39,164 nt of DNA from Fretibacterium fastidiosum (lineage in GTDB: Bacteria; Synergistota; Synergistia; Synergistales; Aminobacteriaceae): the NCBI RefSeq assembly GCF_000210715.1, contig NC_021038.1, positions 606,519-645,682 of the forward strand, in the 5' to 3' direction. Both the position numbers and the translations under genes were made by a program. Positions 17,653 to 25,673 of this stretch are shown one piece after another. Positions within the stretch are counted from its first letter, which is position 1, and every line of letters starts with the position of its first letter. Below the pieces are notes generated by a model. The model saw nothing but the letters and a program-made list of their open reading frames with translations. It did no database searches and was not told the DNA's origin.

Positions 17653-18990
17653 TCAGCTGTTGTAGACATCGCGGTTCAGCTCCCCCTCTTTGGCGTTCAC
17701 GATCACGTTGACCGCCGCGTCACCGATGACGTTCAGCGTGAGGAGCGACATCTCGACCGGGCGGTTGATCGCGACGACCAGCGCGTAGCCGACCAGGCAC
17801 GCCTCGGTCGTAAACCCCAGGCCGGCCATGACCGTGAAGATCATCGTCGTTCCTGCGACCGGAATGGCCGGCGTCCCCGCGGCTGCGCATATCGTCAGGA
17901 CCGCCATGATGACGAGCGTGGCCGGCGTTATCGGGATGCCTGCACTCGTTGCGATGAACGTCACCGCCACCATGTGCATGATCGAGGTTCCGTTCATGTT
18001 GATCGTCATGCCCAGCGGAAGCACGAAGCTCGTTATCTCCTCGCTGCATCCGAGTTCGTCGAGGTTCGTGCGCATGTTGATCGGCAGAGTTGCCGCCGAC
18101 GAGTTCATCGCGAAGCCGAACACGCCGACCTTCGCCATCTTCTTGATGAACTTGAACGGGTTCAGGCCGGTCAGCAGAAGGATCCCTATCGGGTAGACCG
18201 TCAGGAGCACCAGGAAGAGCGTGAAGATAGCGGTCCCCATGTAGGCGGCGGCCGGTTTCAGGTATTCAACGCCGTAGACGGCGAAGGTGCGGGAGATCAT
18301 GCAGAAGATCGCAAACGGCCCCACCCTGTTGAGCAGAAAGGTCAGCCACATGTTGATGACGTCGCTGAGGCCCTCCAGAACGCTTTTGAGCACATGGGCC
18401 TTCTCTCCGAGCTTGTTCATGCAGATCCCAAGGATGACGGCGACGACTACGACCGCAAGGATCCGCGTGTTGACGCCCATGACGTTGATGATGTTGTTCG
18501 GTATGGCGTCGACGATAACGCCAAGCGGGTTGTACGGGGCGATCTGAGCCGTCTTCGTGACCTCGCCGCCCGGAAGAACCACCGTAAACCACCCCATCCC
18601 CCGGGCCCCGTAGGCGATCGCTCCCGCTATCAGGCACCCGACGGCGTAAAAGCCTAAGAAACCGATCAACGAACGGATGGCAATGCGTCCAAGCTTCGCG
18701 GCCTCGGAGATGCTGCACATCGCGAGGCTGATCGAAACGAGGACCAACGGAACGATGGCAAGCTGGAGGCCGTTCATGAACACCTGCCCGATGATGTAGA
18801 ACAGTCCGAGCGATCGGACGCCTTCGGGGCGCGTGATGTCCTGAAACAGCAGGCCGTTGATGAGCTTCCACGTCCCCTCGCCGCCATTTGACAACAGGTA
18901 TTCCCTCAGAAACAGGCACCCGATGCCGACGGCAAGACCACAAACGAGAGCAATGAGCATCTTGTGAACGATCGTGGTTTTTCCCTTCAT
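17653..18990 (-). CDS. Dicarboxylate/amino acid:cation symporter (DAACS/GltP family)
   Basis: The product of about 445 residues is a membrane symporter of the DAACS (glutamate transporter, SLC1) family, importing acidic or neutral amino acids or C4-dicarboxylates with Na+ or H+. Many hydrophobic segments are evident. Diagnostic motifs are NSSAATLPINM (family SSSAATLP, hairpin HP1), GMTINMNGTSI (TM7, family NMDGT) and AAGTPAIPVAGTTMIF (HP2). The Asp of NMDGT is Asn here and the HP2 loop differs from GIPGAG, so substrate or cation coupling may differ from GltP. ATG 18990 has AGGGGGA seven bases upstream. ATG 18999 and longer starts are poorer. The aminotransferase gene follows 19 bp later and is probably cotranscribed. 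An AT-rich stretch upstream (19030-19080) probably holds the promoter. Confidence 0.93.
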   Translation of the reverse strand: MKGKTTIVHKMLIALVCGLAVGIGCLFLREYLLSNGGEGTWKLINGLLFQDITRPEGVRSLGLFYIIGQVFMNGLQLAIVPLVLVSISLAMCSISEAAKLGRIAIRSLIGFLGFYAVGCLIAGAIAYGARGMGWFTVVLPGGEVTKTAQIAPYNPLGVIVDAIPNNIINVMGVNTRILAVVVVAVILGICMNKLGEKAHVLKSVLEGLSDVINMWLTFLLNRVGPFAIFCMISRTFAVYGVEYLKPAAAYMGTAIFTLFLVLLTVYPIGILLLTGLNPFKFIKKMAKVGVFGFAMNSSAATLPINMRTNLDELGCSEEITSFVLPLGMTINMNGTSIMHMVAVTFIATSAGIPITPATLVIMAVLTICAAAGTPAIPVAGTTMIFTVMAGLGFTTEACLVGYALVVAINRPVEMSLLTLNVIGDAAVNVIVNAKEGELNRDVYNS

Positions 18991-19121
18991 TTGCTGCATC
19001 CCCCTTGGGTATGGTTTTGTAACCGCCATCCCCAATATAACAGGGCTTTTGCTTTAAGGAAAATTGATTTTTTCTTTGTGAAATATTCAAGAAATTTATC
19101 TGAGGCATGTCATCAATTAGG

Positions 19122-19214
19122 TCAGGTCACAATGGCAACGAGATAAACAGCAGCCGGGAAATTAACAGCTCGCTTGTCGCAACGTGTTGCTGTTGCTTGA
19201 TGTTGTTTCACTAC
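19122..19214 (-). pseudogene. IS5-family transposase, C-terminal remnant
   Basis: About 30 codons on the minus strand read VKQHQATATRCDKRAVNFPA and end AVYLVAIVT-stop. They match the C-terminus of the IS5-type fragment at 710-832 (KQYRAIATRYDKRAVNFLG). Nothing upstream in this frame continues the transposase, so this is an end fragment only. It abuts the inverted-repeat element that begins at 19238. Confidence 0.65.
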
Positions 19215-19237
19215 TTTACGACAGGGCGACGGGAAAG

Positions 19238-19633
19238 CCCACGACTTTAGTCGTGCCCATAAAGCGGGGCATACTATGGGATGATGCGTCGCTTCGCGAA
19301 ACCTGCGGTCCGCAACGTCGCCAACGAGCGACGTTCGCCTTTGCTTTTGTTTCTCTGGTATACTGTATTTGGCAACGTGGGGTGAAATCCCGTGCCAACC
19401 TGTCCCCTTTTTGGGGCACAACGTATCTTGAAAACTGGATATATCGGGTTGTTTGGGGAGTCCCAAACGTAAAATATCCAACGCCAAAGAACAAACTCAG
19501 AAAACTGGGATCAAAGAGTGGGGGCATCCACTCTTAAGGGAGAAGACGTAAGACCGGACGTGTCCGGCTGTCTTTGTCGATCTTAGAATCCCATAGTATG
19601 CCCCGCTTCTTGGGCACGAATTTATTCGTGGGA
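19238..19633. mobile_element. About 396-bp element with inverted, hairpin-bearing ends (IS200/IS605-like or non-autonomous)
   Basis: The two ends are inverted copies of 44-45 bp. The left end (19238-19281) has CCCACGACTTTAGTCGTG, then CCC and AAGCGGGGCATACTATGGGA. The right end (19589-19633) is its reverse complement apart from a few changes. The subterminal hairpins differ in sequence (CACGACT-TT-AGTCGTG against CACGAAT-TT-ATTCGTG) but keep full pairing, so the structure seems selected. Short hairpins of this kind are typical of IS200/IS605 ends and of small palindrome-associated derivatives. The interior has no convincing gene but several hairpins (for example GTCCCCTTTTTGGGGCAC and ACCGGACGTGTCCGG), so it may specify a structured RNA. 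A related end lies alone at 11350-11374. Confidence 0.55.
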
Positions 19634-19730
19634 GTATGTCAACGTTCACAGACCTTCCAATATGCGGCAATGGCCCCGCCGATTGCCGCCGCCGAAACAG
19701 GTATGTCAACGTTCACAGACCTTCCAATAT
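19634..19730. repeat. 30-bp direct repeat duplicating the 3' end of the AlbA_2 gene
   Basis: A 30-bp sequence starting GTATGTCAACGTTCACAGAC occurs at 19634-19663 and again at 19701-19730, separated by 37 bp. The second copy contains the last codons (YWKVCER-stop) of the minus-strand gene ending at 19706. The first copy is a duplicate lying outside the gene and touching the end of the inverted-repeat element at 19633. It looks like the scar of an insertion or recombination event. Confidence 0.8.
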
Positions 19731-21106
19731 CCATTCCTGTTGGAGCCTACCCGCTCAACGTATCCGTTTTTCCGTAGATAGGATACATTGTTTTGAATCG
19801 CGGTTTTGCCAAGTCCCGTTATCCTCATCAACTGCGGATGTGTGATGTTGGGGTTGTTCCTCATCTCGGCCAGTATGCGCTGCCGAGTCGGATTCAGCGT
19901 GTTATCCCCCACATTATCCCCCATTTTCCCCCCGCTCCTGTCACCTGCAGCAGGCAGCATTCTGTTCAGAGGAATGGTCACGATAATGGAGTTCTCCCTG
20001 AATTCAAAGGCTTCTCTGCCGTAAACCTGTGTAATTTTGGGAACTCCGCGGCCGGACCTCTCGCTGATGTGCAACTGAAGAAAGATGTCGGACAGGCGTT
20101 TGTTGACCGGAACGGAATCACCGGTGTAAAACCCCTCCAGGGTTTGCGCAGGGGCCAGCGTTCCGCGCGACAGTATCTCTATCCTGTCATTGAACACCGT
20201 GAACATCGGGGCATTCCCAGTCACCCAGAGATTGTGGACGAATGCGTTGATCACGGCTTCACGGAAGGCATCCTGATCGAACAGCGGAACCTCCCGGCGC
20301 TCGACGATGCGATCCTTCTCGTCTGCCTGCATGATGTTCAGCACGTCACCATACTCCAAAATTTTTTCCAGGGAGATCAGCAGGCAGGTATTCCCAAATT
20401 CCCGCACGGAATACAACGGATCTGCCTTGGTTCTCCCCATGAAGATCGACACTCTGATGGGGATTTTACTGTCATCGGACAGCAGTTGCGCGAGCAGATT
20501 ATACGTCCCGTCCTTCGTCAGCAGACCCAGGTTCTTCTTGAAATTTCTCCGGTTAAGGACGATGCCTCTGTCCTCGTAGTAAAAGAACAGCTTCCGAAAG
20601 GATAGTTCCTGTATGTCCGCCTCGGTATTCTCCGTTGTCGGCAGCCCGTTTTTAAGAACCGAGAAGAGGGCCGCCTCCCGCTCAGGATGTTTACTCAGGT
20701 TGACCTTGCTGGAGCCTATGCGGATATACCTCACGTTGTCAAAAGCAACGGGAGACTGTTTTGCCGCGGGAATCTCGAGGACAACGACCCGCCTGCGATT
20801 CAGCGTCACATCGTGGAAGGAAAAGTTCAGATCCGGAGTGAGCTGCCTTGCCAGGTAGTGTTCCAGGGGCTCGTTTTTCACGTCCTGCCGGTGAGCAAAA
20901 CGGGTGCCAACAACGTCGTGCGTAACATTATCAATGCCCCAGATGAGATAGGCGTTTCCCTTCCCATTCATGGCTGCGGAATTTGACAAGGAAGAGATGT
21001 ATTCCCCAATCCCATGGGCATCGTACCAGTTCTCCTTGAACTCAAACCATTCTTCCTCGGATGGATGAGCCGTCAGCTCCCTGACAATTTCCCTGTAATC
21101 TTTCAT
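19706..21106 (-). CDS. Schlafen/AlbA_2-domain, RecG-like ATP-binding transcriptional regulator
   Basis: The product of 466 residues has the common three-part layout of COG2865-type proteins. The N-terminal AlbA_2 (Schlafen-like) domain (about residues 1-145) includes EEEWFEFKENW, LIWGIDNVTHDVVGT and RYIRIGSSKV. A GHKL-like HATPase_c_4 domain (about 265-375) includes FREAVINAFVHNLW, DRIEILSRGTLAP and SERSGRGVPKI. A C-terminal winged helix (LMRITGLGKTAIQNNVSYLR) follows a Gly-Asp-Asn-rich linker. Family members are usually annotated as helicase-like or DNA-binding regulators; the ligand is unknown. ATG 21106 has AGGAG seven bases upstream, better than GTG 21112. The linker is encoded by tandem GTGGGGGATAA-type units that also appear upstream of the gene. 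It sits between mobile-element scars and the LysR gene, so it is probably accessory. Confidence 0.88.
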   Translation of the reverse strand: MKDYREIVRELTAHPSEEEWFEFKENWYDAHGIGEYISSLSNSAAMNGKGNAYLIWGIDNVTHDVVGTRFAHRQDVKNEPLEHYLARQLTPDLNFSFHDVTLNRRRVVVLEIPAAKQSPVAFDNVRYIRIGSSKVNLSKHPEREAALFSVLKNGLPTTENTEADIQELSFRKLFFYYEDRGIVLNRRNFKKNLGLLTKDGTYNLLAQLLSDDSKIPIRVSIFMGRTKADPLYSVREFGNTCLLISLEKILEYGDVLNIMQADEKDRIVERREVPLFDQDAFREAVINAFVHNLWVTGNAPMFTVFNDRIEILSRGTLAPAQTLEGFYTGDSVPVNKRLSDIFLQLHISERSGRGVPKITQVYGREAFEFRENSIIVTIPLNRMLPAAGDRSGGKMGDNVGDNTLNPTRQRILAEMRNNPNITHPQLMRITGLGKTAIQNNVSYLRKNGYVERVGSNRNGYWKVCER

Positions 21107-21158
21107 GTTCACGCTCCTGGGTTGTCCTGTTGACCCCCTGCCGCTTATCCTACCACAT

Positions 21159-21191
21159 GTGGGGGATAACGTGGGGGAAAAGTGGGGGATA
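21159..21191. repeat. Tandem G-tract repeat upstream of the AlbA_2 gene
   Basis: Three tandem units, GTGGGGGATAAC, GTGGGGGAAAA and GTGGGGGATA, lie 50-85 bp before the start of the AlbA_2 gene. Three runs of five G could take part in a G-quadruplex on the plus strand. The same units, in the opposite orientation, encode the linker of the protein at 19899-19932. The upstream copy may be an operator. Confidence 0.6.
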
Positions 21192-21349
21192 TTTTCAGGA
21201 AAACAGGAGAACCACCTGCGTAACTGCGGTATATAGTGGTTCTGATTTTAATCGTTTGGCCATCCAGGGGAGAGCGACGTGCGGCGGTGGGGCCGCGTGC
21301 CCCCTTTGGGAGAGCCTTCCGGCAGCCGTTCGCTCTCGCTCACGGGCCG

Positions 21350-22273
21350 TCAGTCCCTCCCGCCAAAGACCTCCCCGATCTTTATCGGGAATTTCAGGTC
21401 CCCCAGGTATTCCTCGACGGCGCTCTCAAAGAGGGCTACGACCCTGTGGCTCGCCAGTTTTGGAGCCTGCCGCTTTATTTTGTAAACGCTGCGGTTGGGA
21501 GGGGCGCTTTCTATCTCGCTGACGTAGAGGCGTCGCCTCCTGGAGAGCTCGGCAATGACGGATTCCGGGGCGATCACCCAATGGTCGGGCTGGCTCCACA
21601 ACCTGTCGAGCATCGCCACCGTATCCACCGAAACCCTTGGGCGGTACACGCCTCCTGCGCAGATCCCGCGCCAAATCTGGTAATTGTCGTCCCAGCTCAT
21701 GAAGATCTCCTTTGAGGTATCGAGTTCGTTCATGCGAACGACCGGCTTCGAGACGGCCGGCTCGTCCGTTTGCGCGAGGTAGAGCCTTTCCTCAAATATC
21801 TTGTCGGACCGGATGTTCTTGTACGGCAGGTTGTGATAGACGAACGCCAGGTCGATGTCGTGATTGGCCAGGAGCCCGTACAGTTCCCTGGACTGATGGG
21901 TATGGACGGTCAGGTTCACCTGCGGTTTCGTCTTGAGAAACCCCTCGTACAGGGGCGCGAGGAGGACGACGTTCATGCTGTCCGTGCAGCCGATCGACAG
22001 GGGAACCCTGTCCTCGGCACCGCTGAGGTTTTGCGTCTCCTTCCACAGCGAGACCCATCGCTCGGCGACCGGGATGAAGTCCAGCCCTCGCTCGGTCAGC
22101 TCGACTTGCTTGCATCCTTTTTTGCGAATCATAAGGGGAAAGCCCAGCTCCGCCTCGAGGGAGTTCAGCCTGTGCGTGACCGTCGGCTGGGTCAAAAACA
22201 GCATCTTTGCGGTTTGCGTAACGCTTTTTGTGTTGACGACCGTGAGAAAGGTCTCTATGTCCGCAAGGTTCAT
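21350..22273 (-). CDS. LysR-family transcriptional regulator
   Basis: The product of 307 residues is a LysR-type regulator. The N-terminal winged helix-turn-helix is plain (MNLADIETFLTVVNTKSVTQ then TAKMLFLTQPTVTHRLNSLE, with the ELG-x-PL-x-IR-x-K hinge). It is followed by a periplasmic-binding-like effector domain from about residue 85 (LSIGCTDSMNVVLLAPLYEG). ATG 22273 has GGAGG eight bases upstream and matches the usual LysR N-terminus; an upstream in-frame start would add 15 residues. It is divergent from the RraA-pxpBCA operon with a 154-bp AT-rich gap, the classic layout for a LysR regulator controlling the adjacent operon. The effector is presumably a substrate or intermediate of that pathway. 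Confidence 0.93.
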   Translation of the reverse strand: MNLADIETFLTVVNTKSVTQTAKMLFLTQPTVTHRLNSLEAELGFPLMIRKKGCKQVELTERGLDFIPVAERWVSLWKETQNLSGAEDRVPLSIGCTDSMNVVLLAPLYEGFLKTKPQVNLTVHTHQSRELYGLLANHDIDLAFVYHNLPYKNIRSDKIFEERLYLAQTDEPAVSKPVVRMNELDTSKEIFMSWDDNYQIWRGICAGGVYRPRVSVDTVAMLDRLWSQPDHWVIAPESVIAELSRRRRLYVSEIESAPPNRSVYKIKRQAPKLASHRVVALFESAVEEYLGDLKFPIKIGEVFGGRD

Positions 22274-22297
22274 TCGATCCGCCTCCCCATCCCAAAC

Positions 22298-22330
22298 ATA
22301 AATTTCATTTATTATCATAGTAAAATTTAT
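22298..22330. promoter_or_regulatory. Candidate LysR operator between the divergent genes
   Basis: The inverted repeat ATAAATTT (22298-22305) and AAATTTAT (22323-22330) is centred between the LysR gene and the operon start, in an AT-rich patch unlike its surroundings. The position and dyad symmetry fit a LysR-type binding site, though the exact T-N11-A box is not certain. Confidence 0.45.
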
Positions 22331-22334
22331 TCAT

Positions 22335-22363
22335 TTTTCAATCAAAAACTTTCACTATATTAT
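22335..22363 (+). promoter_or_regulatory. Probable promoter of the RraA-pxpBCA operon
   Basis: TTTTCA (22335-22340) and TATTAT (22358-22363) are 17 bp apart, immediately downstream of the inverted repeat and about 65 bp before the first start codon. The -35 is weak, as expected for an activator-dependent promoter. Confidence 0.4.
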
Positions 22364-22427
22364 ATCTGCATCGATACCGCGGCAGGCTTCTTGCCGCCGC
22401 CAATTCTATTGCACGGGGGGACGGGTT

Positions 22428-23108
22428 ATGCCAGCAGGTTGCAGGATCAGGAGAAATTTTGTGAGGCCTTCCAGGGAGTTGGTCGAGGCGTTTCGCGGCA
22501 TACCGGTGGCGAACATCGACGACAACATGGGGCGGATCGCGGCCGTGGACGCGGGCGTTTATCCGTTGAACCCAAACGTCAGTCTGCTTGGCGTGGCGTT
22601 TACCGTCAACGCTCCGGCCGGCGACAACCTGCTGTTTCACAAGGCTCTCGACATGGCGGAGCCGGGCGATGTGATCGTCCTCGCGAACAAGGGCAGCATG
22701 AGCCGCTCGCTGTGCGGCGAGATCATGAGCAGCTACGCCAGGAGCCGCGGGCTTGCGGGGATCATCATCGACGGCTGCGTCCGGGACAGCCGAGCCCTCG
22801 CGAGACTCGACTTTCCGGTATACGCGAAGGGGGTGACGCCCAACGGCCCCTACAAGAACGGTCCGGGCGAGATGAACTTTCCCGTCTCCTTTGCCGGTGT
22901 CGTCATCCATCCCGGCGATATCGTCATCGGCGACGGAGATGGCGTGATCGTCGTGCCCCCGGAGATTGCGAGGGAGATCGCTGGAAGGGCGCGCGAGTAC
23001 CATGCCGGGGAGGCTCGCCAGCTCGAGGGGATCCGTTCCGGAGGCGGATGGCCGCGCCCGTGGGTTGACGAAAAACTCAGGGAAGTCGGCTTCGAGTTCG
23101 TGGACTGA
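22428..23108 (+). CDS. RraA-like / HMG (4-hydroxy-4-methyl-2-oxoglutarate) aldolase-type protein
   Basis: The product of 226 residues has the RraA fold (formerly annotated dimethylmenaquinone methyltransferase). Members include divalent-metal-dependent class II aldolases/decarboxylases acting on 4-hydroxy-2-oxo acids, and the E. coli RNase E inhibitor RraA. Seen are VANIDDNMGRIAAVD, GDNLLFHKALDMAEPGDVIV, CGEIMSSYARSRGLAGIIID and the GCVRDSRAL motif whose Arg-Asp pair binds substrate and metal in the aldolases, then GDIVIGDGDGVIVVP. The full motif favours an enzyme rather than an RNase E regulator. It is the first gene of the operon, eight bases before pxpB. Its substrate is unknown; a hydroxylated oxoglutarate-type intermediate would fit its neighbours. 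Confidence 0.85.
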   Translation: MPAGCRIRRNFVRPSRELVEAFRGIPVANIDDNMGRIAAVDAGVYPLNPNVSLLGVAFTVNAPAGDNLLFHKALDMAEPGDVIVLANKGSMSRSLCGEIMSSYARSRGLAGIIIDGCVRDSRALARLDFPVYAKGVTPNGPYKNGPGEMNFPVSFAGVVIHPGDIVIGDGDGVIVVPPEIAREIAGRAREYHAGEARQLEGIRSGGGWPRPWVDEKLREVGFEFVD

Positions 23109-23115
23109 GTGAAAG

Positions 23116-23850
23116 ATGCAGGACGTTGCGATAAAACAGGCAGGGGATTCCGCAGTCCTCGTTGAGTTCGAGAACGAGATTGGGATCGAGACCAACGCCA
23201 AGGTCCGCTCGCTGATGTTCTCGCTCGAACGGCGCCCTTTCGCCGGGATGCGCGAGTTGACTCCGGCCTATCGCTCTCTGCTGATTCAGTACGATCCCTG
23301 CGCTGTAAAGAGCGGTGCGGTGAGGGAGTTCGTAGGTCAAAGCCTTGCGAACCTCCGGAGCGTGACGCTTCCGAAACCGGTGATCACGGAGATCCCGGTG
23401 ATCTATGACCCGGAGTTTGCGCCCGACATAGAGGAGATAGCGAGGATTGAGGACAAGACGGTCGAGGAGGTCATAAGGATACACAGCGGCAGCGATTACT
23501 TCGTCTACATGCTGGGCTTCGCGCCCGGACACCCGTACACGGCGCGTTTCGAGAACCCGTTCTCGTTCAAGCGCCGCGAGAGTCCGCGCGTGCGCATCGA
23601 CGGGGGCAGCGTTGTCGTTCAACTCGCGTTGAGCAACATAATCCCCTTCGACCAGCCGTGCGGCTGGAACATCATCGGGACAACGCCGGTCCTTGTCTGC
23701 GACTATCGCAGGGAAAACCCTTTTCTGCTGAAGGCGGGGCAATGGATCCGCCATATCCCGATCGACCGCGACGAGTACTTCGACATCAAACGTCGGGTCG
23801 AGCTCTCCGAGTACGTCTGCAGGACGTACGAAAAGGAGGGGACCCCATGA
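23116..23850 (+). CDS. pxpB: 5-oxoprolinase subunit PxpB (KipI/YbgJ family)
   Basis: The product of 244 residues matches PxpB, one of three subunits of the bacterial ATP-dependent 5-oxoprolinase PxpABC, which opens L-pyroglutamate to L-glutamate. Family marks are the opening KQAGDSAVLVEFENEIG, the signature YMLGFAPGHPYTARF, PRVRIDGGSVVVQ and the closing CGWNIIGTTPV. In Bacillus the homologue KipI also binds a histidine kinase, but with pxpC and pxpA beside it an enzyme subunit is the better reading. The usual GxPxAG-type text is altered (DGGSVVVQ), so the substrate may not be plain 5-oxoproline. It overlaps pxpC by ATGA. Confidence 0.88.
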   Translation: MQDVAIKQAGDSAVLVEFENEIGIETNAKVRSLMFSLERRPFAGMRELTPAYRSLLIQYDPCAVKSGAVREFVGQSLANLRSVTLPKPVITEIPVIYDPEFAPDIEEIARIEDKTVEEVIRIHSGSDYFVYMLGFAPGHPYTARFENPFSFKRRESPRVRIDGGSVVVQLALSNIIPFDQPCGWNIIGTTPVLVCDYRRENPFLLKAGQWIRHIPIDRDEYFDIKRRVELSEYVCRTYEKEGTP

Positions 23851-24869
23851 TCATCGAGAATGGAGGGATTTTGACCACGGTCCAGGACGGCGGGCGGTTC
23901 GGGTACGAATCGTTCGGCGTTTCGTCGTCTGGTCCGATGGACAGGCGATCGTTTGAGATTGCCAACCTTCTAGTCGGCAACGATCGAAGTGAGGCGTGCC
24001 TCGAGGCAACCGTGATCGGGCCTTCGATCTCATTCGCCGAGAACGCGGTCATGGTCATTGTCGGGGCTGATATGAGCCCGGTCCTGAACGGTGCTCCGGT
24101 TCCCAATTGCCGCGCCTTCGCCGTGCGCCCCGGTGACAGGTTGAGGTTGGGCGCCGCCAGGATCGGATGTCGCGCTTACCTGGCGTTTGCGGGCGGGGTG
24201 GACGTTCCCCTCCTGATGAACAGCAGGAGCACGATGGTCGGCAAGGGCTTTGGCGGATACAGAGGCCGCAGGCTGAGGCAGGGCGACGAGGTCCGCCTGC
24301 TGAAGGACGTCTCCGGCTTGCCCAACCTGGCCGGCCGGGTCGCCGAGCCGGAACCGATCCCATCCGGTGAGCGCGCGCTGAGGGTGATCTTGGGGCCGCA
24401 GGACGACAGGTTCACCGAAGAGGGGATCGCGACGTTCCTGAACTCGCGCTACACGATTGGCGCGGACTTCGACAGGCAGGGCTACCGGTTGGAGGGGCCG
24501 AAGATTCGGCACGTCACCGACGGCAACATCATCTCGGACGGCATCGTGTTCGGCTCCGTTCAGGTGCCGACCTCCGGAGACCCGATCGTCATGATGGCCG
24601 AACACCAGACCGTCGGCGGCTACGCGAAGATAGCGACCGTCATCACCGTGGACCTGCCGGTCCTCGGACAGTGCAAGGCGGGCGACGCGGTTCGCTTCGT
24701 GAGGACGAGCGTCGAGGAGGCGGAGCGCCTGGCCGAGGCGAGCCGCCGTGAGCTTGATGCACTGGCCGCAAGGATCGGGCGGGGCTTTGAACGTCCGGCG
24801 CGTCGTTCTTTCAAGGTCACCGTGGACGGGAGGGCGTACAGCGTCAGCATCGAAAGAGAGGAGGATTGA
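23847..24869 (+). CDS. pxpC: 5-oxoprolinase subunit PxpC (KipA/YbgK family)
   Basis: The product of 340 residues is the biotin-dependent-carboxylase-like PxpC (AHS2/KipA family) partner of PxpB. Seen are GILTTVQDGGRFGYESFGVS, SGPMDRRSFEIANLLVGND, the AYLAFAGGVDVPLLMNSRST segment, the hallmark ILGPQDDRFTEEGIATFL and the late SGDPIVMMAEHQTVGGYAKI. AHS1-AHS2 pairs are related to urea-amidolyase carboxyltransferase domains. ATG 23847 overlaps the pxpB stop by four bases, so the two subunits are translationally coupled and probably made in equal amounts. Length is normal. pxpA starts four bases after its stop. Confidence 0.9.
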   Translation: MIIENGGILTTVQDGGRFGYESFGVSSSGPMDRRSFEIANLLVGNDRSEACLEATVIGPSISFAENAVMVIVGADMSPVLNGAPVPNCRAFAVRPGDRLRLGAARIGCRAYLAFAGGVDVPLLMNSRSTMVGKGFGGYRGRRLRQGDEVRLLKDVSGLPNLAGRVAEPEPIPSGERALRVILGPQDDRFTEEGIATFLNSRYTIGADFDRQGYRLEGPKIRHVTDGNIISDGIVFGSVQVPTSGDPIVMMAEHQTVGGYAKIATVITVDLPVLGQCKAGDAVRFVRTSVEEAERLAEASRRELDALAARIGRGFERPARRSFKVTVDGRAYSVSIEREED

Positions 24870-24873
24870 AGCG

Positions 24874-25635
24874 ATGTTTCGGATAGACTTGAACAGCGAC
24901 ATGGGTGAAAGCTTCGGAGCGTACACCATCGGCGGCGACGAGGAGGTGATAAAATTTGTCACCTCGGCGAACGTCGCCTGCGGCTTCCATGCCGGCGACC
25001 CGATGGTGATGGACCGCACGGTCAAAATGGCAAGGGAGCGGGGCGTTGCAGTCGGCGCGCACCCCGGCTATCCCGACCTTCAGGGCTTTGGACGCAGGAA
25101 GATGGCGCTCACCCCCCTCGAGATAAAGAACGATGTGAAGTATCAGATCGGCGCTTTGAAGGCCTTTGTTGAGGCCGAAGGGATGAGGCTCCAGCACGTC
25201 GCCCCGCATGGTGCGCTCGGCAATCTCTGCCAGTACGACCGCGACGCGTCGCGTGCGATCTGCGAGGCCGTTCGAGAGGTGGACGATTCACTGATCGTCT
25301 ACTACTGCGCCGGCGCGGTCCTTGGAGAGGAGGCGGCGAGCGCGGGGCTCGACGCAAAGGCCGAGATATTTGTGGACAGGGCTTACCAGGACGACCTGAG
25401 CCTCGTCCCGCGCAAGACGCCGGGCGCGATGATCACCGACGAGGACGTCGCGATCGCGAGGTGCGTCCGCATGGTCAAGGAGGGCAGGGTGACGGCGTTG
25501 AGCGGCCGCGAGCTCGAGATCAAGGGCGACACGCTTTGCGTACACGGCGACGGTCCGAAGGCCCTCGATTTCGTCAGAAAAATCCGCAAAGCCTTTGAGC
25601 GCGAGGGAATAGCGGTCTGCAATTTCCAATGCTGA
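24874..25635 (+). CDS. pxpA: 5-oxoprolinase subunit PxpA (LamB/YcsF family)
   Basis: The product of 253 residues is PxpA, a LamB/YcsF-family protein with a glycoside-hydrolase/deacetylase-like barrel. It is the third subunit of 5-oxoprolinase. Motifs include the start RIDLNSDMGESFGAYTIGGD, ANVACGFHAGDP, GAHPGYPDLQGFGRRKM, HVAPHGALGN (family VKPHGALYN), FVDRAYQDDLSLVPRKTPGA and CVHGDGPKALDF. ATG 24874 is preceded by GAGAGGAGG at about ten bases. The order B-C-A with near-zero spacing is the usual gene cluster. The 3' end lies 38 bp before the dehydrogenase start. Confidence 0.93.
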   Translation: MFRIDLNSDMGESFGAYTIGGDEEVIKFVTSANVACGFHAGDPMVMDRTVKMARERGVAVGAHPGYPDLQGFGRRKMALTPLEIKNDVKYQIGALKAFVEAEGMRLQHVAPHGALGNLCQYDRDASRAICEAVREVDDSLIVYYCAGAVLGEEAASAGLDAKAEIFVDRAYQDDLSLVPRKTPGAMITDEDVAIARCVRMVKEGRVTALSGRELEIKGDTLCVHGDGPKALDFVRKIRKAFEREGIAVCNFQC

Positions 25636-25673
25636 GCGATATGAAAAATGTAAAGAACGGAGGTTCCAATCCC

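Noticed and set aside
19634-19730. Two 30-bp repeats with a 37-bp spacer as a minimal CRISPR array
   Set aside because: The repeat is coding sequence of the adjacent gene, only two copies exist, there is no dyad in the repeat and no cas gene is present.
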